Positions 10,501 to 21,500 of a DNA stretch of 64,000 nucleotides are shown here, in pieces (the first letter of the stretch is position 1; each line of letters opens with the position of its first letter). Origin of the DNA: Pseudoips prasinana (Eukaryota; Arthropoda; Insecta; Lepidoptera; Nolidae); assembly GCA_951640165.1 (NCBI GenBank), contig OX621234.1, positions 2,981,001 to 3,045,000 of the forward strand, read 5' to 3'. The notes beneath the pieces are model-generated. The model did not search any database. It worked only from the letters and a program-made list of their open reading frames with translations, and was not told where the DNA came from. Both the position numbers and the translations under genes were made by a program.

Positions 10501-11080
10501 CACTGTAGCCCATGACCTTTATCTTGCTATTACAGTTTTTATTTATTCATGATCTTAACAGTTATCCTATAAACCTTTCATTGCTGCATCTCTGTATTAT
10601 TCCTTAACTTTCGGCAGCTACTGAGAAAATCTATCAAAAATATTCCAAAATAATGCTTCTTAAAATATCAAGACAATTTTAACATCTAATGTTACTGGAT
10701 TTTAGCTAAACTCAGTCGTTAAAGCAATTTCGTCGTTAACAAAGTCTGAAATCATATAATATTCTCTCCAACACAAATTGGCCTTAATTGTTGTTTTAAA
10801 TTGGTTAATTGACAGGTGTCTAATGTCATTGGAAAGTTGGCTGTGGAAGCGAATATAAATCATGAATCTAGATGTAATCTGGATGTATTTATGTTTGTTA
10901 CTCTTTCACGCAAACTAATGAACGGCTTTTTATAAAATTTTATAGTAATATAGCTTATATATTCGAATAACACATGGCCTACAAATTATGAAGCGTTAAA
11001 CCACTGGGCACAGCTAGTTATCTATATAAGTATGTTTTTTAAAAGAAAAGTAATATATGTAGTCATTCAGTTATCTAGTT
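10501..11080. other. No recognised gene
   Basis: AT-rich. ACCACTGGGCACAGCTAG at 11003-11020 resembles an inverted remnant of the CTAGCTG repeat end. Nothing else assigned. Confidence 0.3.
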
Positions 11081-11212
11081 TCCATAGTGCAAGCTCTGCC
11101 TCGTTTGGTTTTTGCTACAGCGGTCCCCTGAGCTGTGACCTGAACCCCTTAAGGGTGCCCTCAGGTATTAGTCGCTTAAATTAAGCTACTGGTTAAGAGT
11201 ATTCTTTAATTT
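11081..11212 (+). repeat. SINE-like tail fragment
   Basis: Shares GAGCTGTGACCTGAACCCC-like and GGTGCCCTCAGGTATTAGTCGC blocks with an inverted copy at 29490-29570. Its left edge carries SINE-2 3' sequence. Confidence 0.5.
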
Positions 11213-11937
11213 TAATATCATCATCATATCAGCCGAATTTTAATATACTAGAACTAAATTTCAAAATATAAATTTAAAAAAAATAAATGTAAAAAAACAG
11301 ACCGCACCGACGGACTACTAATTATTTTTTGTTATTTCTATACTGTATTCGACTATGTTTATATACCACATTGTGAGTTTGACAAGTAAAAGTGTATGTT
11401 AAAACCCAAAAGCTGAATAAATTTCATTATTTCATCATTTGGGAGCATGTATATTTTATTATTATTATACAATATGCAAGTCTGTCTAACCTTTTACACA
11501 CAATACAGGTTAAATAGATTATAAGGACCATATTATGTAATTTACTGATTTATGTTAACTCTATTTACTGTGAATAAATAAATTGAATTGAAATCCGTTC
11601 AGCTGTTCTCGAGTTATACCGAGACTAACAACCAGTAATTGATGTTTATAAAATACGAGACTAACGAACAGCAATTGATTTTTATATATATAGATTATCG
11701 ATACGTAAATGCTTGGCCGCTCTCAGTGGCACCTCGGACAAATCCCAAGGGGATGACTGATCAAAATATCAATTAAACAAGACATCGCAATCTCTCAAGC
11801 TTTAATTAAAACAATAAATATTTGAGGGGATTAATATCGTCTGACAATCATTTGGTTGGAATAACAAATATGTCTTATTGTTATTATTATTTGTACACTA
11901 AACATGGTATGCCTTTAATTACGTAAATGATAAAATA
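11213..11937. other. Unassigned retroelement debris
   Basis: A small (ATG)n-tail remnant of RTE-1 at 11217-11234 and a possible RTE-like tail around 11600-11690 (two near-identical CGAGACTAACRA...CAGYAATTGATTTTTAT blocks). No frame of interest. Confidence 0.35.
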
Positions 11938-12325
11938 AAAATAAATAAAATAAAAAAGGTTTTATTCAAGTAGACTTTAAAAAGCGCTTGTAAATAGTCA
12001 GAACATGTTTGTAGTAATATAGTTGTATACATTATTATTTCTGGTAACATAGATATTTAGGTACTTACACATTGTATGAAAACATTTATAAAATTTATTA
12101 TATTATAGCAATGATATTTAGCTAGCTCGTATCAAGTTATTGTCAAGAGATTATGTTTAATTATCTAGTTTAAGTCTAATATTTTTACTACATATTGTCA
12201 ATGGTTCTGTCTATATTAAGGTATTATTATTATGACGGACCTCGTGTTAATAACGACGGTCGCGCTTTAATGCTACCACCGGATCTAATGCGCCTCTACT
12301 GAGAAGACCCAGGGAAACAAATCTT
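11938..12325 (-). repeat. Family-5 retroelement 3' end
   Basis: Minus-oriented copy: runs from CCGGTGGTAGCATTAAAGCG-like sequence (about 12270) to GTGAATAAAACC-like tail at 11945. Family described at 25485-25885. Confidence 0.75.
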
Positions 12326-12527
12326 ATATAATCTTAATTTAGCTCAGCAAGTTTTCTGCTGCTTGCGAATATTGAGCTGAGTTTAGTTAAGAAGATGTCT
12401 ATACCATGAACTTACATATTTCAATGAGACATATGTTTCTTTTCGGTGATTATTCCTCTGTGGCGTGTCCGATTTCTATGTATTCAGATATATGCATTCA
12501 TGAAGAGTACAACCATGAACGAACTAT

Positions 12528-12627
12528 GTACAGGCTCCAGCACATCCAGCTACCCCAATCTGTCAAATTTCTTTCATATATTTTCAACTTTATCACAAGA
12601 GCATAAGGTTCACTTTAAATTCTGTAC
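12528..12627. mobile_element. MITE-A, deleted derivative
   Basis: Left arm CCAGCACATCCAGCTACCCC is complete; the right arm is lost except for the terminal CTGTAC. Other copies are 140-bp hairpins. Confidence 0.7.
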
Positions 12628-12786
12628 ATGAGTCGCCTAAGAAAGAGCTTCGTTTACATCCATCTCAATAACTTTAAGTCAAATGGTATAAATATTATTT
12701 CAAGAGCAACGTCTCTCTAAGTACTGAAACCATTATTCTGGGATCCCAATAATCATGTAGCTGTAATAAGTTTAAATGCTGAGATC

Positions 12787-13003
12787 CGCAGGCGAACCAA
12801 TCTGACATAGCCCGAAGAATTGCCGAGATGAAGTGGCGACCGCGAACCGGAAGACGCAGCGTGGGCGTCTATAAGATGGACCGATGATCTTGTGAGGGTC
12901 GCTGGAAATCGCTGGATGTGGGTAGCACATGAACGGCAATTGTGGAGATCTTTGGAGGAGGACTTTGTCCAGCAGTGGGCGTCTTTCGGCTGATCTAATG
13001 ATG
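12787..13003 (+). pseudogene. RTE-1 3' fragment, deletion subtype
   Basis: Reads GCCCGAAGAATTGCCGAGAT into AAGTGGCGACCGCGAACC, with the same missing segment between AGTGGC repeats as 9445-9644. Ends ATGATGAATGA. Confidence 0.75.
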
Positions 13004-13077
13004 AATGATTTTCATTGTAGTAATTTTAGTGAGATACCCGAAATAAGAATCATAGATCCATATAACTGTATATATTT

Positions 13078-13325
13078 GACGGTCACCGTAGCCTAGTTAG
13101 TAATGCTCCTGCCTACGAAGCTGGTGGTCCTGGGTTCGAATCCCGGTAAGTGCAAATATTTGTGCGATGAGCACGAATATTTGTTCCTAAGTCATGGATG
13201 TGTTCTATGTATTTAAGTATTTATCTATCTATATAAGTATGTGTATCGTCGCCTGGTACCCATACTACAAGCTTTGCTTAGTTTGGGGCTAGGATGATCT
13301 GTGTGACATTGGCCCTAGAATTTAC
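13078..13325 (+). mobile_element. SINE-1 copy
   Basis: Full head and B box; the (ATT)n tail is degraded to ATTTACTATTTTTG, suggesting an older insertion. Confidence 0.85.
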
Positions 13326-13544
13326 TATTTTTGTTATTATAAAAACTGGGACACCTAAATACCATACCCTGTTCTGTCTCATGAAGAAATTCATTACATA
13401 AACACATATATGTAACATATTTGTATGTAAAATAGTACATTTACTCTACAAACACCGTGTGTGTAAATCTAAATACACCGCAAATAGTTAAGCCTGGCAC
13501 GCCACGATGTGGAATTGTAGTGTAGTGCTGCTTACCAACGTAAT

Positions 13545-15642
13545 ATACACACAACAAGGTGGTATTAGAACCCTGGTTTTAAATAGGCGTTTCTTTGCTT
13601 TGAGAGGAGTTTAGCTGTCGGCCTCCGCTGTGGTCTACTGGCTGACTACTCGCTAATACAACAACGTAGTATTAGAACCCTGGAGTTTAAACAGGAGTTT
13701 CTTTGCTTTGAGAGAAGTTTAGCTGTCGGCCTCCGCTGTGGTCTACTGGCTGACTACTCGCTAATACAACAAGTTGGTATTAGAACCCTGGATTTAAACT
13801 ACGCGTTTCTTTGCTTTGAGAGGAGTTTAGCTGTCGGCCTCCGCTGTGGTCTACTGGCTGACTACTCGCTAATACAACAAGTTGGTATTAGAACCCTGGA
13901 TTTAAACTACGCGTTTCTTTGCTTTGAGAGGAGTTTAGCTGTCGGCCTCCGCTGTAGTCTACTGGCTGACTACTCGCTAATACAATAAGTTGGTATTAGA
14001 ACCCTGTATTTAAACTACGCCTTTCTTTGCTTTGAGAGGAGTTTAGCTGTCGGCCTCCGCTGTGGTCTACTGGCTGACTACTCGCTAATACAACAAGTTG
14101 GTATTAGAACCCTGGATTTAAACTACGCGGTTCTTTGCTTTGAGAGGAGTTTAGCTGTCGGCCTCCGCTGTGGTCTACTGGCTGACTACTCGCTAATACA
14201 ACAAGTTGGTATTAGAACCCTGGATTTAAACTACGCGTTTCTTTGCTTTGAGAGGAGTTTCGCTGTCGGCCTCCGCTGTGGTCTACTGGCTGACTACTCG
14301 CTAATACAATAAGTTGGTATTAGAACCCTGGATTTAAACTACGCGTTTCTTTGCTTTGAGAGGAGTTTAGCTGTCGGCCTCCGCTGTGGTCTACTGGCTG
14401 ACTACTCGCTAATACAACAAGTTGGTATTAGAACCCTGGATTTAAACTACGCGTTTCTTTGCTTTGAGAGGAGTTTAGCTGTCGGCCTCCGCTGTGGTCT
14501 ACTGGCTGACTACTCGCTAATACAATAAGTTGGTATTAGAACCCTGTATTTAAACTACGCCTTTCTTTGCTTTGAGAGGAGTTTCGCTGTCGGCCTCAGC
14601 TGTGACCTACTGGGTGACTACTCGCTAATACAATAAGGTGGTACTAGAACCCTGGATTTTAAATAGGAGTTTCTTTGCTTTGAGAGGAGTTTAGCTATCG
14701 GCCTCAGCTGTGGTCTACTGGGTGACTACTCGCTAGTACAACCACGTGGTACTAGAACCCTGGATTTTAAATAGGAGTTTCTTTGCTTTGAGAGGAGTTT
14801 CGCTATCGGCCTCAGCTGTGACCTACTGGGTGACTACTCGCTAATACAATAAGGTGGTACTAGAACCCTGGATTTTAAATAGGAGTTTCTTTGCTTTGAG
14901 AGGAGTTTAGCTGTCGGCCTCAGCTGTGGTCTACTGGGTGACTACTCGCTAATACAGTAAGATGGTACTAGAACCCTGGATTTTAAATAGGAGTTGCTTT
15001 GCTTTGAGAGGAGTTTACCTGTCGGCCTCAGCTGTGGTCTACTGGCTGACTACTCGCTAATACAACAACGTGGTATTGGAACCCTGGATTTTAAATAGGC
15101 GTTTTTTTGCTTTGAGAGGAGTTTAGCTGTCGGCCTCAGCTGTGGTCTACGGGCTGACTACTCGATAATACAACAACGTGGTATTGGAACCCTGGATTTT
15201 AAATAGGCGTTTCTTTGCTTTGAGAGGAGTTTAGCTGTCGGCCTCAGCTGTGGTCTACTGGCTGACTACTCGCTAATACAACAACGTGGTATTAAAATCC
15301 TGGACTTTAAATGGGCGTTTCTTGGCTTTGAGAGGAGTTTAGCTGTTGACCTCAGCTGTGGTCTACTGGCTGACTACTCGCTAATACAACAAGGTGGTAT
15401 TAGAACCCTGGATTTTAACTAGGCGTTTCTTGTGCTAATAGAACAAGGTGGTATTAGAACCCTGGATTTTAACTAGGCGTTTCTTGCGCTAATACAACAA
15501 GGTGGTATTAGAACCCTGGATTTTAACTACGCGTTTCTTGTGCTAATAGAACAAGGTGGTATTAGAACCCTGGACTTTAAATTGGCGTTTCTTGGCTTTG
15601 AGAGGAGTTTAGCTGTTGGCCTCAGCTGTGGTCTACTGGCGT
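13545..15642. repeat. Tandem array, 108-bp unit, about 20 units
   Basis: Using the phase TATTAGAACC / TACTAGAACC, units begin at 13563, 13670, 13778, 13886, 13994, 14102, 14210, 14318, 14426, 14534, 14642, 14750, 14858, 14966, 15074, 15182 and 15290 (all 107-108 bp apart), then 15398, 15452, 15506 and 15560 (54 bp apart). Each long unit carries GCTTTGAGAGGAGTTTAGC, CGGCCTC and CTGACTACTCGCTAATAC. Units fall into blocks: about 13778-14640 with GGATTTAAACTACGCG, about 14642-15070 with GGATTTTAAATAGGAG and CTGGGTGAC, then units with AACGTGGTATTGG. Non-coding; no match elsewhere in the window. Confidence 0.95.
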
Positions 15643-15777
15643 GAACAGTACAATTTTGTTACACGTGTAATCACTAACCATACTAACTCATATTACTACT
15701 TACTTGTCGTGTGGGCAGTTTAGTATTTAGAGTTGTTCAAACCGCCCATTAAGCCTCTGACTAGGCTTAAAGACTTG

Positions 15778-15896
15778 GCTAATGGCGCAGCAGCTAACAC
15801 AGTCGCCTCGCCACTTCGTATCCCGGGTTCGATTCCCGAGCCATAAATAGTTTTTGTCAGTCTGGATGTAATTTGTGCCCGTCGATTATATAATAT
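15778..15896 (+). mobile_element. SINE-3, 5' half (split by MITE-B)
   Basis: Head with GGCGCAGCAGCTAACACAG and B box GGGTTCGATTCCC, then TCTGGATGTAATTTGTG. The 3' half resumes at 16471 after the MITE. Confidence 0.75.
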
Positions 15897-16478
15897 GTAA
15901 CGTAATTAACGCACACCCTCAATCACCCCCAATAGAATATTATGTTGTAATCATAATACACTAAATTTTAACATTTATTTTATATTATTTTTTTTTTTTA
16001 TATTTTTTTTTATATTATTTATATTTTTTTAACATTTTAACACAAAATTTTTCATTTAACATGTATGTGTATTGTTTTTTACTAAATTAGTATCTTCGAA
16101 TAAAGTTTATTTTTCTTTATTTTGTATTGAATGATGGAATTGGTATGAATACAAATAAAAATGCGATTTTAAAAGTCTTATTACTTTGACTTACGGTCTA
16201 TTTCAATTTGTTTTGACTGTACAGGGTTAATATGACAATAAATTCCGTTGTTTTAATTATTTTGGAATAAAAAATTACCTAAATATAGGTAATTTGTGGG
16301 CGTAGCGTACTTTACAAATGTACAACATGTAACTTAATTAACGCACATCCTGAAAATAATTTGTTCAGAATCGTTTTCTGAATCGATTTTTATCATTTTT
16401 TATTAAAAATGATAAAAATCGATTCAGTAAACGATTCAGGATGTGCGTTAATTAAGTTACATGTTGTACATTTGTAAA
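15897..16478. mobile_element. MITE-B copy carrying an inverted end duplication
   Basis: Left end ATGTAACGTAATTAACGC (15897 on) and interior through TTGGAATAAAAAATTACC (16263-16280) match the 40429 copy in inverted order. The right end is not single: 16306-16399 and 16404-16483 are inverted copies of one another, each holding the terminal TACAACATGTAAC and adjacent SINE-3 sequence TTTGTAAAGTAC. Confidence 0.85.
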
Positions 16479-16540
16479 GTACGGGGACACACAGAGATTA
16501 GATTAACTAGTGCAGCCGCTGTCTTTTAAAAAAGAGACAA
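16471..16540 (+). mobile_element. SINE-3, 3' half
   Basis: TTTGTAAAGTACGGGGACAC followed by GTGCAGCCGCTGTCTTTTAA matches the 3' half of the 21304 SINE-3 copy and completes the copy split at 15896. Confidence 0.75.
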
Positions 16541-16642
16541 CCTTGGAGCACACACTGGCTACAAACACGGAAACGATCAGAATTTAAATCACTTTGGCGG
16601 TCATCTAAAAAGTAACTGGGAGCCTAGTTGCTTGACCTCACC

Positions 16643-16680
16643 AGTAAGAGAGGTAGGGCATAGCGTTCATTCGCTCAAAC
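16643..16680 (+). repeat. Retroposon R 5' fragment
   Basis: AGAGGTAGGGCATAGCG plus TTCATTCGCTC only; an adjacent SINE-1 copy begins at 16681, so the rest of the retroposon is lost or displaced. Confidence 0.55.
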
Positions 16681-16910
16681 AATGTCACACAGATCATCTA
16701 GCACCAAACTAAGCAAAGTTTGTACTATGGGTACCAGGCGACGATATACATACTTATATAGATAGATAAATACTTAAACACATAGAAAACATTCATGACT
16801 CAGAAACAAATATTCGTGCTCATCACAGAAATATTTGCACTTACCAGGATTCGAACCCAGGACAACCAGCTTCGTAGGCAGGAGCACTACCAACTAGGCT
16901 ACGGTGACCG
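16681..16910 (-). mobile_element. SINE-1 copy
   Basis: Complete from the tail side AATGTCACACAGATCATC to the head CTAGGCTACGGTGACC, B box visible as GGATTCGAACC. LINE A sequence begins just to its right. Confidence 0.88.
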
Positions 16911-16914
16911 ACAT

Positions 16915-19250
16915 ACTTTAATACAAATTTCAATGTAATATAGTAAAACAAATAGTATGGCTGCCCTATCATGATAATCCGGATCACTTGTACTACTCTT
17001 TATTCAATTTGATTAATGATGAGTTCTGCACAATATTTACACCCAAACAACTGTCTGTAAGTGACCGTCTGGTATTCAGTGATTGGGCAACTCCAGGCAT
17101 CTATAAAAGTCGGAATCGGTTGTATGAATTGTATGAAGAAAGATCCCATAATCATAATACAGCTTTTCAAGAATATGTGAAACAATATGCCAAAACATTT
17201 AGACGAGCCTGTACCGCTGCTTAATCTTTGCACATAAAAAATATACTTAGATCTTCTACAAATATAATCAAAACTACTTGGAAGATAATTAATGCTGAGA
17301 CAGTTAACACAAAAATACGTAGTCGTGATTTTAACTTAGTAATAAACAACATAGATATTAAAGACGATTTGGAGATTGCGACTGAGTTTGAAAAATGTTT
17401 TTCGAATATTCCAGTCATAATTACTAACTCTCTTTCATATTCTTCTACATCTGCTGAGCAGATACTCAAGCAAAGCGTAGGGTCGTGTGACACAGTTTTT
17501 GAATTTTCGGTGGTTAGCCCTAAAGATATTTTAAATGCTTTCAAGAGTATTAATATGTAAAACACAAAGGATCTGTGGGGTCTATCTGTTAAGACTGTTT
17601 CATCAATTATTACAATAATCGCCCCACACTTAGCTACTGTGTTCAATTGCTGTGTTGCATCAGGTGTATTTCCTGACTTGATGAAGTATGGTAAAATCAT
17701 TCCTTTGTTTAAAGCTGGTGATACTTCAGACCCTTCAAATTTTCGACCTGTTTCCGTGCTGCCCACTCTTAGTAAAATATTTGAAAAGCTTATGCTTAGC
17801 CAGCTGCTCAGACACTTTAATATACATAATTTACTACACCGGAAACAGTTTGGATTCACAAAGGGTTGTTCAACCATAGATGCAGGGGTCAACTTATTAA
17901 AAAGTATATTCGCGGCGTGGGAAGACTCGCAAGATGCATTAGGTATCTTTTGCGATTTGTCCAAAGCGTTCGATTGCGTTCATCATGATACTCTGGTCAG
18001 AAAATTACACCACTACGGTATTAGGAACAAGGCTCTCGAACTTCTGACTTCTTACTTGGGCAATAAAATTCAGAAGGTCGAAATAAACGGTAAAATATCT
18101 CCGGGATCTCCAGTGGTAATGGGCGTCCCACAGGGGTCAATTCTTGGCCCATTTTTGTTTTTAATTTATATAAATGACTTACCTTACTATGTAAGAAATA
18201 AGCATGAGATTGTGTTGTTTGCAGATGATACTTCCCTGACGTTCAAAATAAACCGACAATTAAGCAATTTTGACGATGTTAATGATGCAATCTCTAAAAT
18301 TGTTCATTGGTTTAATGCCAATAATCTTGTGCTTAATGATAAGAAAACTAAAGTCATAAAATTCACTACACCGAATGTGAAACAGGCGACAACCAATGTA
18401 CAACTTAATGGAGCTAGGTTGGACCCTGTTGAATCAACTGTGTTCTTGGGTATCACTATTGACTCAAAGCTACAATGGAGCCCACAAATAGAAAACTGTC
18501 CGGCAAATTAAGTTCTGCAGCGTATGCAGTGAAAACTATTAGACGGCTGACTGATGTTGACACAGCTAGAATGGTTTATTTCAGTTATATTCATAGTGTA
18601 ATTTCCTATGGAATTCTTCTCTGGGGTAGCTCTGCTGACATTAACACCATATTTATATTGCAAAAAAGAGCTGTAAGAGCTATCTATAATCTTGGCCCGA
18701 GAGTGTCTCTAAGAGAAAAGTTCAAAGAGGTCAACATTCTAACTGTACCATCTCAGTATATATATGAAAACTTACTATATGTGCATAAAAATATCGATTC
18801 CTTCTGTAAAAGGAGCGATACACATAATGTAAATACTAGATATAAGAATAATCTCATATTGCATACTACCCGTCTCCACAAAATAAGTAACTCTTTTATG
18901 GGGCAATGTATAAGATTCTATAACAAACTTCCCAATGATATTAGAGAATTGTCTACGAATAAGTTTAAAAGAATTATTAAAGCCAAATTGTGTAGCAGGG
19001 CATATTACGAAATTTCTGATTATTTAAGTGATAAAAGTGCTTGGGATTGAGTTGTTCTGGGTCAACACACATGATTGTCATTAATCTTAAATATATTTTA
19101 TTTTAAAAAAGGATTCCTACTGAGTTTTCTGGCAGTGTTTCTCAGTAGCTGCCACGTCATGCACTGCACGGTAGGGTAAAAAAAATATGACGATTCCACA
19201 TAAATGTAAAATTTTTACGGAATAAAGTACCTTTGACTTTGACATTGACA
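16915..19250 (+). mobile_element. LINE A, 5'-truncated jockey-like retrotransposon
   Basis: Extent from the first in-frame sequence after the SINE to the tail ATTTACATTG-like AAAGTACCTTTGACTTTGACATTG at about 19225-19250. The 3' untranslated part holds CAGTAGCTGCCACGTCATGC, also found at 45300-45398. The endonuclease domain is missing. Fragments of related elements are at 33240-33660 and 32045-32312. Confidence 0.85.
16955..19050 (+). pseudogene. LINE A reverse transcriptase pseudogene
   Basis: One frame runs from about 16955 to 18490: a linker (LPYHDNPDHLYYS at 16958), then reverse transcriptase with FRPVSVLPTLSKIFEKL (17740), HRKQFGF (17840), FCDLSKAFDCVHHD (17950-17990), MGVPQGSILGPF (18118) and the catalytic LFADDTSL (18218). 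TAA stops interrupt it at 17222-17224 and 17558-17560. A loss of one base near 18490 then shifts the frame, and the C-terminal part continues at about 18493-19050 (SYIHSVISYGILLWG, LQKRAVRAIYNL, FYNKLPNDIREL, YYEISDYLSDKSAW). The enzyme would copy element RNA into DNA at a nicked target. There is no RNase H. Non-functional as it stands. Confidence 0.92.
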
Positions 19251-19627
19251 TCAAGCATATTTATGTATGTGTTACCGGCGTTTTATAATAGCTTAACTCA
19301 ACAAATATTTCAGGTTTAATAAGAAGAATCAATAAATGCATTTCTCTAGAAAACATAAAATGCTAAAAATTTTTTGGATGGCATAAATAAATAAAGTAAG
19401 TGAAGTCAGTTGCCATAGCAAACAAGCCGGAGAAAATCAATACATGCCTAAAGGACTCAATACTTTATTACGTTACATAATGTGAACTTAGTTGGAAACT
19501 GATTATTAGATCATCGTGAAACCTGTCGTGCACAGAAAATAAGTAAGTCTAGTAAGAGAGGAAGCTTATCATCTAATAGTATTAAAATTAATAGTTAACT
19601 TTAATATGTGAATGTTGTCTAGGGACA
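19251..19627. other. No recognised gene
   Basis: AT-rich flank of LINE A; no family match. Confidence 0.3.
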
Positions 19628-19750
19628 TAATATCTAGGGACAATGTCACACAGATCATCCTAGCCCCAAACTAAGCAAAGCTTGTACTATGGGTACCAGG
19701 CGACGATATAAATACTCAATAGACAGATATATGCTTATATACATAGAATT
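19628..19750 (-). mobile_element. SINE-1 3' fragment
   Basis: Holds only the tail half, from TCTAGGGACAATGTCACAC to ATACATAG; the tRNA-derived head is absent. Confidence 0.8.
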
Positions 19751-20511
19751 ATGTAGAATTAGTATACTTATTATATTATGATTTTGTAAGTCTGTTGTTT
19801 AAATGATGAGGATGTGGTCCCAGCCGATCTCGGCCACGGCGACCGCTTCTTTTCCTACTGTAGCCGACGTTCGTATGCTCGCATGTGACTTATGTAGCGA
19901 CTTTTATTAGAAAAAATCCTCGCACATAAGTCTGTCCTTTAAATATCCATTTATTGATTAGTAAGATTTATTTATTAAGAATTGTTTAAGATTGTACGCT
20001 CGAACACATTCTCTTGGAGTTCTTGGACGAACTTGTCGACGATTATTGACTTATCGAGTTTATCATCTTGTAAAGCTTGTGCGCGCTTATCGACGTGTTG
20101 AGTTTTGAAAAGTACAACAACGACTTTCTTTTGAAGTATTAGTTAATCTTATAAGAAGTCGGTACACGTAACACAACTTAAACAGTACCTTGAAAGTTTC
20201 AAATAAGAACTTTAATTACACGGCGTCTCCTTTTAGGCATATGGATGCCTACAAAAACAATTTTTTGTATAAAATATCTGTGTAATAATGCAATAAACAG
20301 TTTTGTTTTTCTCTGTCTGAGTCACAGTGTTGTAATTGGTGTTTGGTGTTGTTTGGTTTTAACAGGAAGTGAGTAACAAGAAACCGGGGAAGCGCGCGCT
20401 GTTTTATTTGATCAATGAGCGCGCGCGGTGGCGGAGAGATGCATGTGACAAACTACCAACCCACTTTGCGTAAGGTGGATACCACTACGTACTGTCAGCC
20501 ATTAATATTAA
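19751..20511. other. Unassigned stretch
   Basis: Contains CAGCCGATCTCGGCCACGG (19826) and GCGCGCGCTG / GAGCGCGCGCGGTGG (20390-20430), more GC-rich than its surroundings. It reads like part of a non-coding repeat but no second copy is present. Confidence 0.35.
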
Positions 20512-20741
20512 TTATTTACACACGGCCATCTGATCCCAAACTAAGCAGAACTTGTACTATGGAAACCAGATAACTGATATACTAAATATATTACTTTTCT
20601 TTTGTAAATACATACTTATATAGATAATAACACCCAGACTCAGGACATGTTCAAGCACACAAATATCTGTCCTAGATGGGAATCGAACCAACGACCTCCG
20701 GCGTGAAAGCAAGCATTTGCCAACCACGCCAACGGGCCCGT
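20512..20741 (-). mobile_element. SINE-2 copy (tRNA-derived)
   Basis: From the tail CACACGGCCATCTGATCCC to the head CAACCACGCCAACGGGC; the B box reads GGGAATCGAACC on this strand. Full-length or nearly so (about 230 bp). Other copies at 24248 (+), 43172 (-), 47018 (-) and 57196 (+). Confidence 0.85.
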
Positions 20742-20875
20742 CAAATATATGTTATAGTGTTTGCGATGATAATATATTCATTTAATCACATCAAGACTAA
20801 ATTGGCTTGACATACATTTCATCTCAATGTTATTATACGGAATCATAACATATTTATATGATTATACATAACTAG

Positions 20876-21055
20876 CGGTGCCCCGCAGTTTTACCCGCGT
20901 TAAATATTATACCCTACGTTTTAATCCAGGGTGTCAGCTCACTCCATACCAAATGCTATTAAAATCACTCCAGTCGTTTAGAGGTGAAGAAGTTACAAAC
21001 ATACACACTCACAGACTTTTTGGTCTTTATGATATTAGTGTAGCTGACGGCCAAG
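20876..21055 (+). repeat. Dispersed repeat Q
   Basis: Starts like a CTAGCTG element (CTAGCGGTGCCCCGCAG) but continues into AAAATCACTCCAGTCGTTTAG, AACATACACACTCACAG and ATATTAGTGTAG. A copy is at 51988-52112 and an inverted remnant at 31990-32040. Probably the 3' tail of a retroelement. Confidence 0.6.
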
Positions 21056-21182
21056 AATTTGGCCACCCCACCTCATGCCGGAGGGGCCGTAGAAATCGTC
21101 CAGAGGAAATATCTACCAGAGAATGGGCAGCAGCGTCTTTCTGTGACCAACGCGAACTATGGACACAACTCCATAGTGGAAA
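21056..21182 (+). repeat. Family L fragment
   Basis: GGGCCGTAGAAATCGTCCAG, AATATCTACCAGAGAATGGG and CAGCAGCGTC match family L; followed by a G-run at 21189-21201. Confidence 0.65.
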
Positions 21183-21303
21183 TATTTGAGGGGGGGGGGG
21201 GAGTCTTGACTGTAAGGCTCACTCGGTATTTATATATTGAGCTACTTCGCTCAGGACTAGACCGAGTTCGACTTACACAATACAACGGTAATACGAGTTC
21301 GAC

Positions 21304-21500
21304 TGCACGTGTGGTGCAGCGGCTAAGACAGTCGCCTCGCCGCTTCGTGTCGCGTTCGAGTCCCGGACAACTATTTGTGTAACCAATAAATAGTTGTTCT
21401 GAGTCTGGATGTAATTTGTGTCCACCTATTATATGTTTGTAAAGTACCCCGCGACACAGGGATACAATTACTAAGTGCAGCCGTTGTCTTTAAAAAAAAA
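21304..21500 (+). mobile_element. SINE-3, near full-length copy
   Basis: Head GCACGTGTGGTGCAGCGG, a shortened B box (GCGTTCGAGTCCC), GTTCTGAGTCTGGATG, TTTGTAAAGTACCCCGCGAC and GTGCAGCCGTTGTCTTTAA then an A-run. This is the copy that shows what is missing in the others. Confidence 0.85.

Noticed and set aside
13545..15642. CRISPR array
   Set aside because: The units are contiguous 108-bp monomers without unique spacers, in eukaryotic sequence with no cas genes.
17221..17964. 247-residue minus-strand frame
   Set aside because: Antisense shadow of the LINE A reverse transcriptase.
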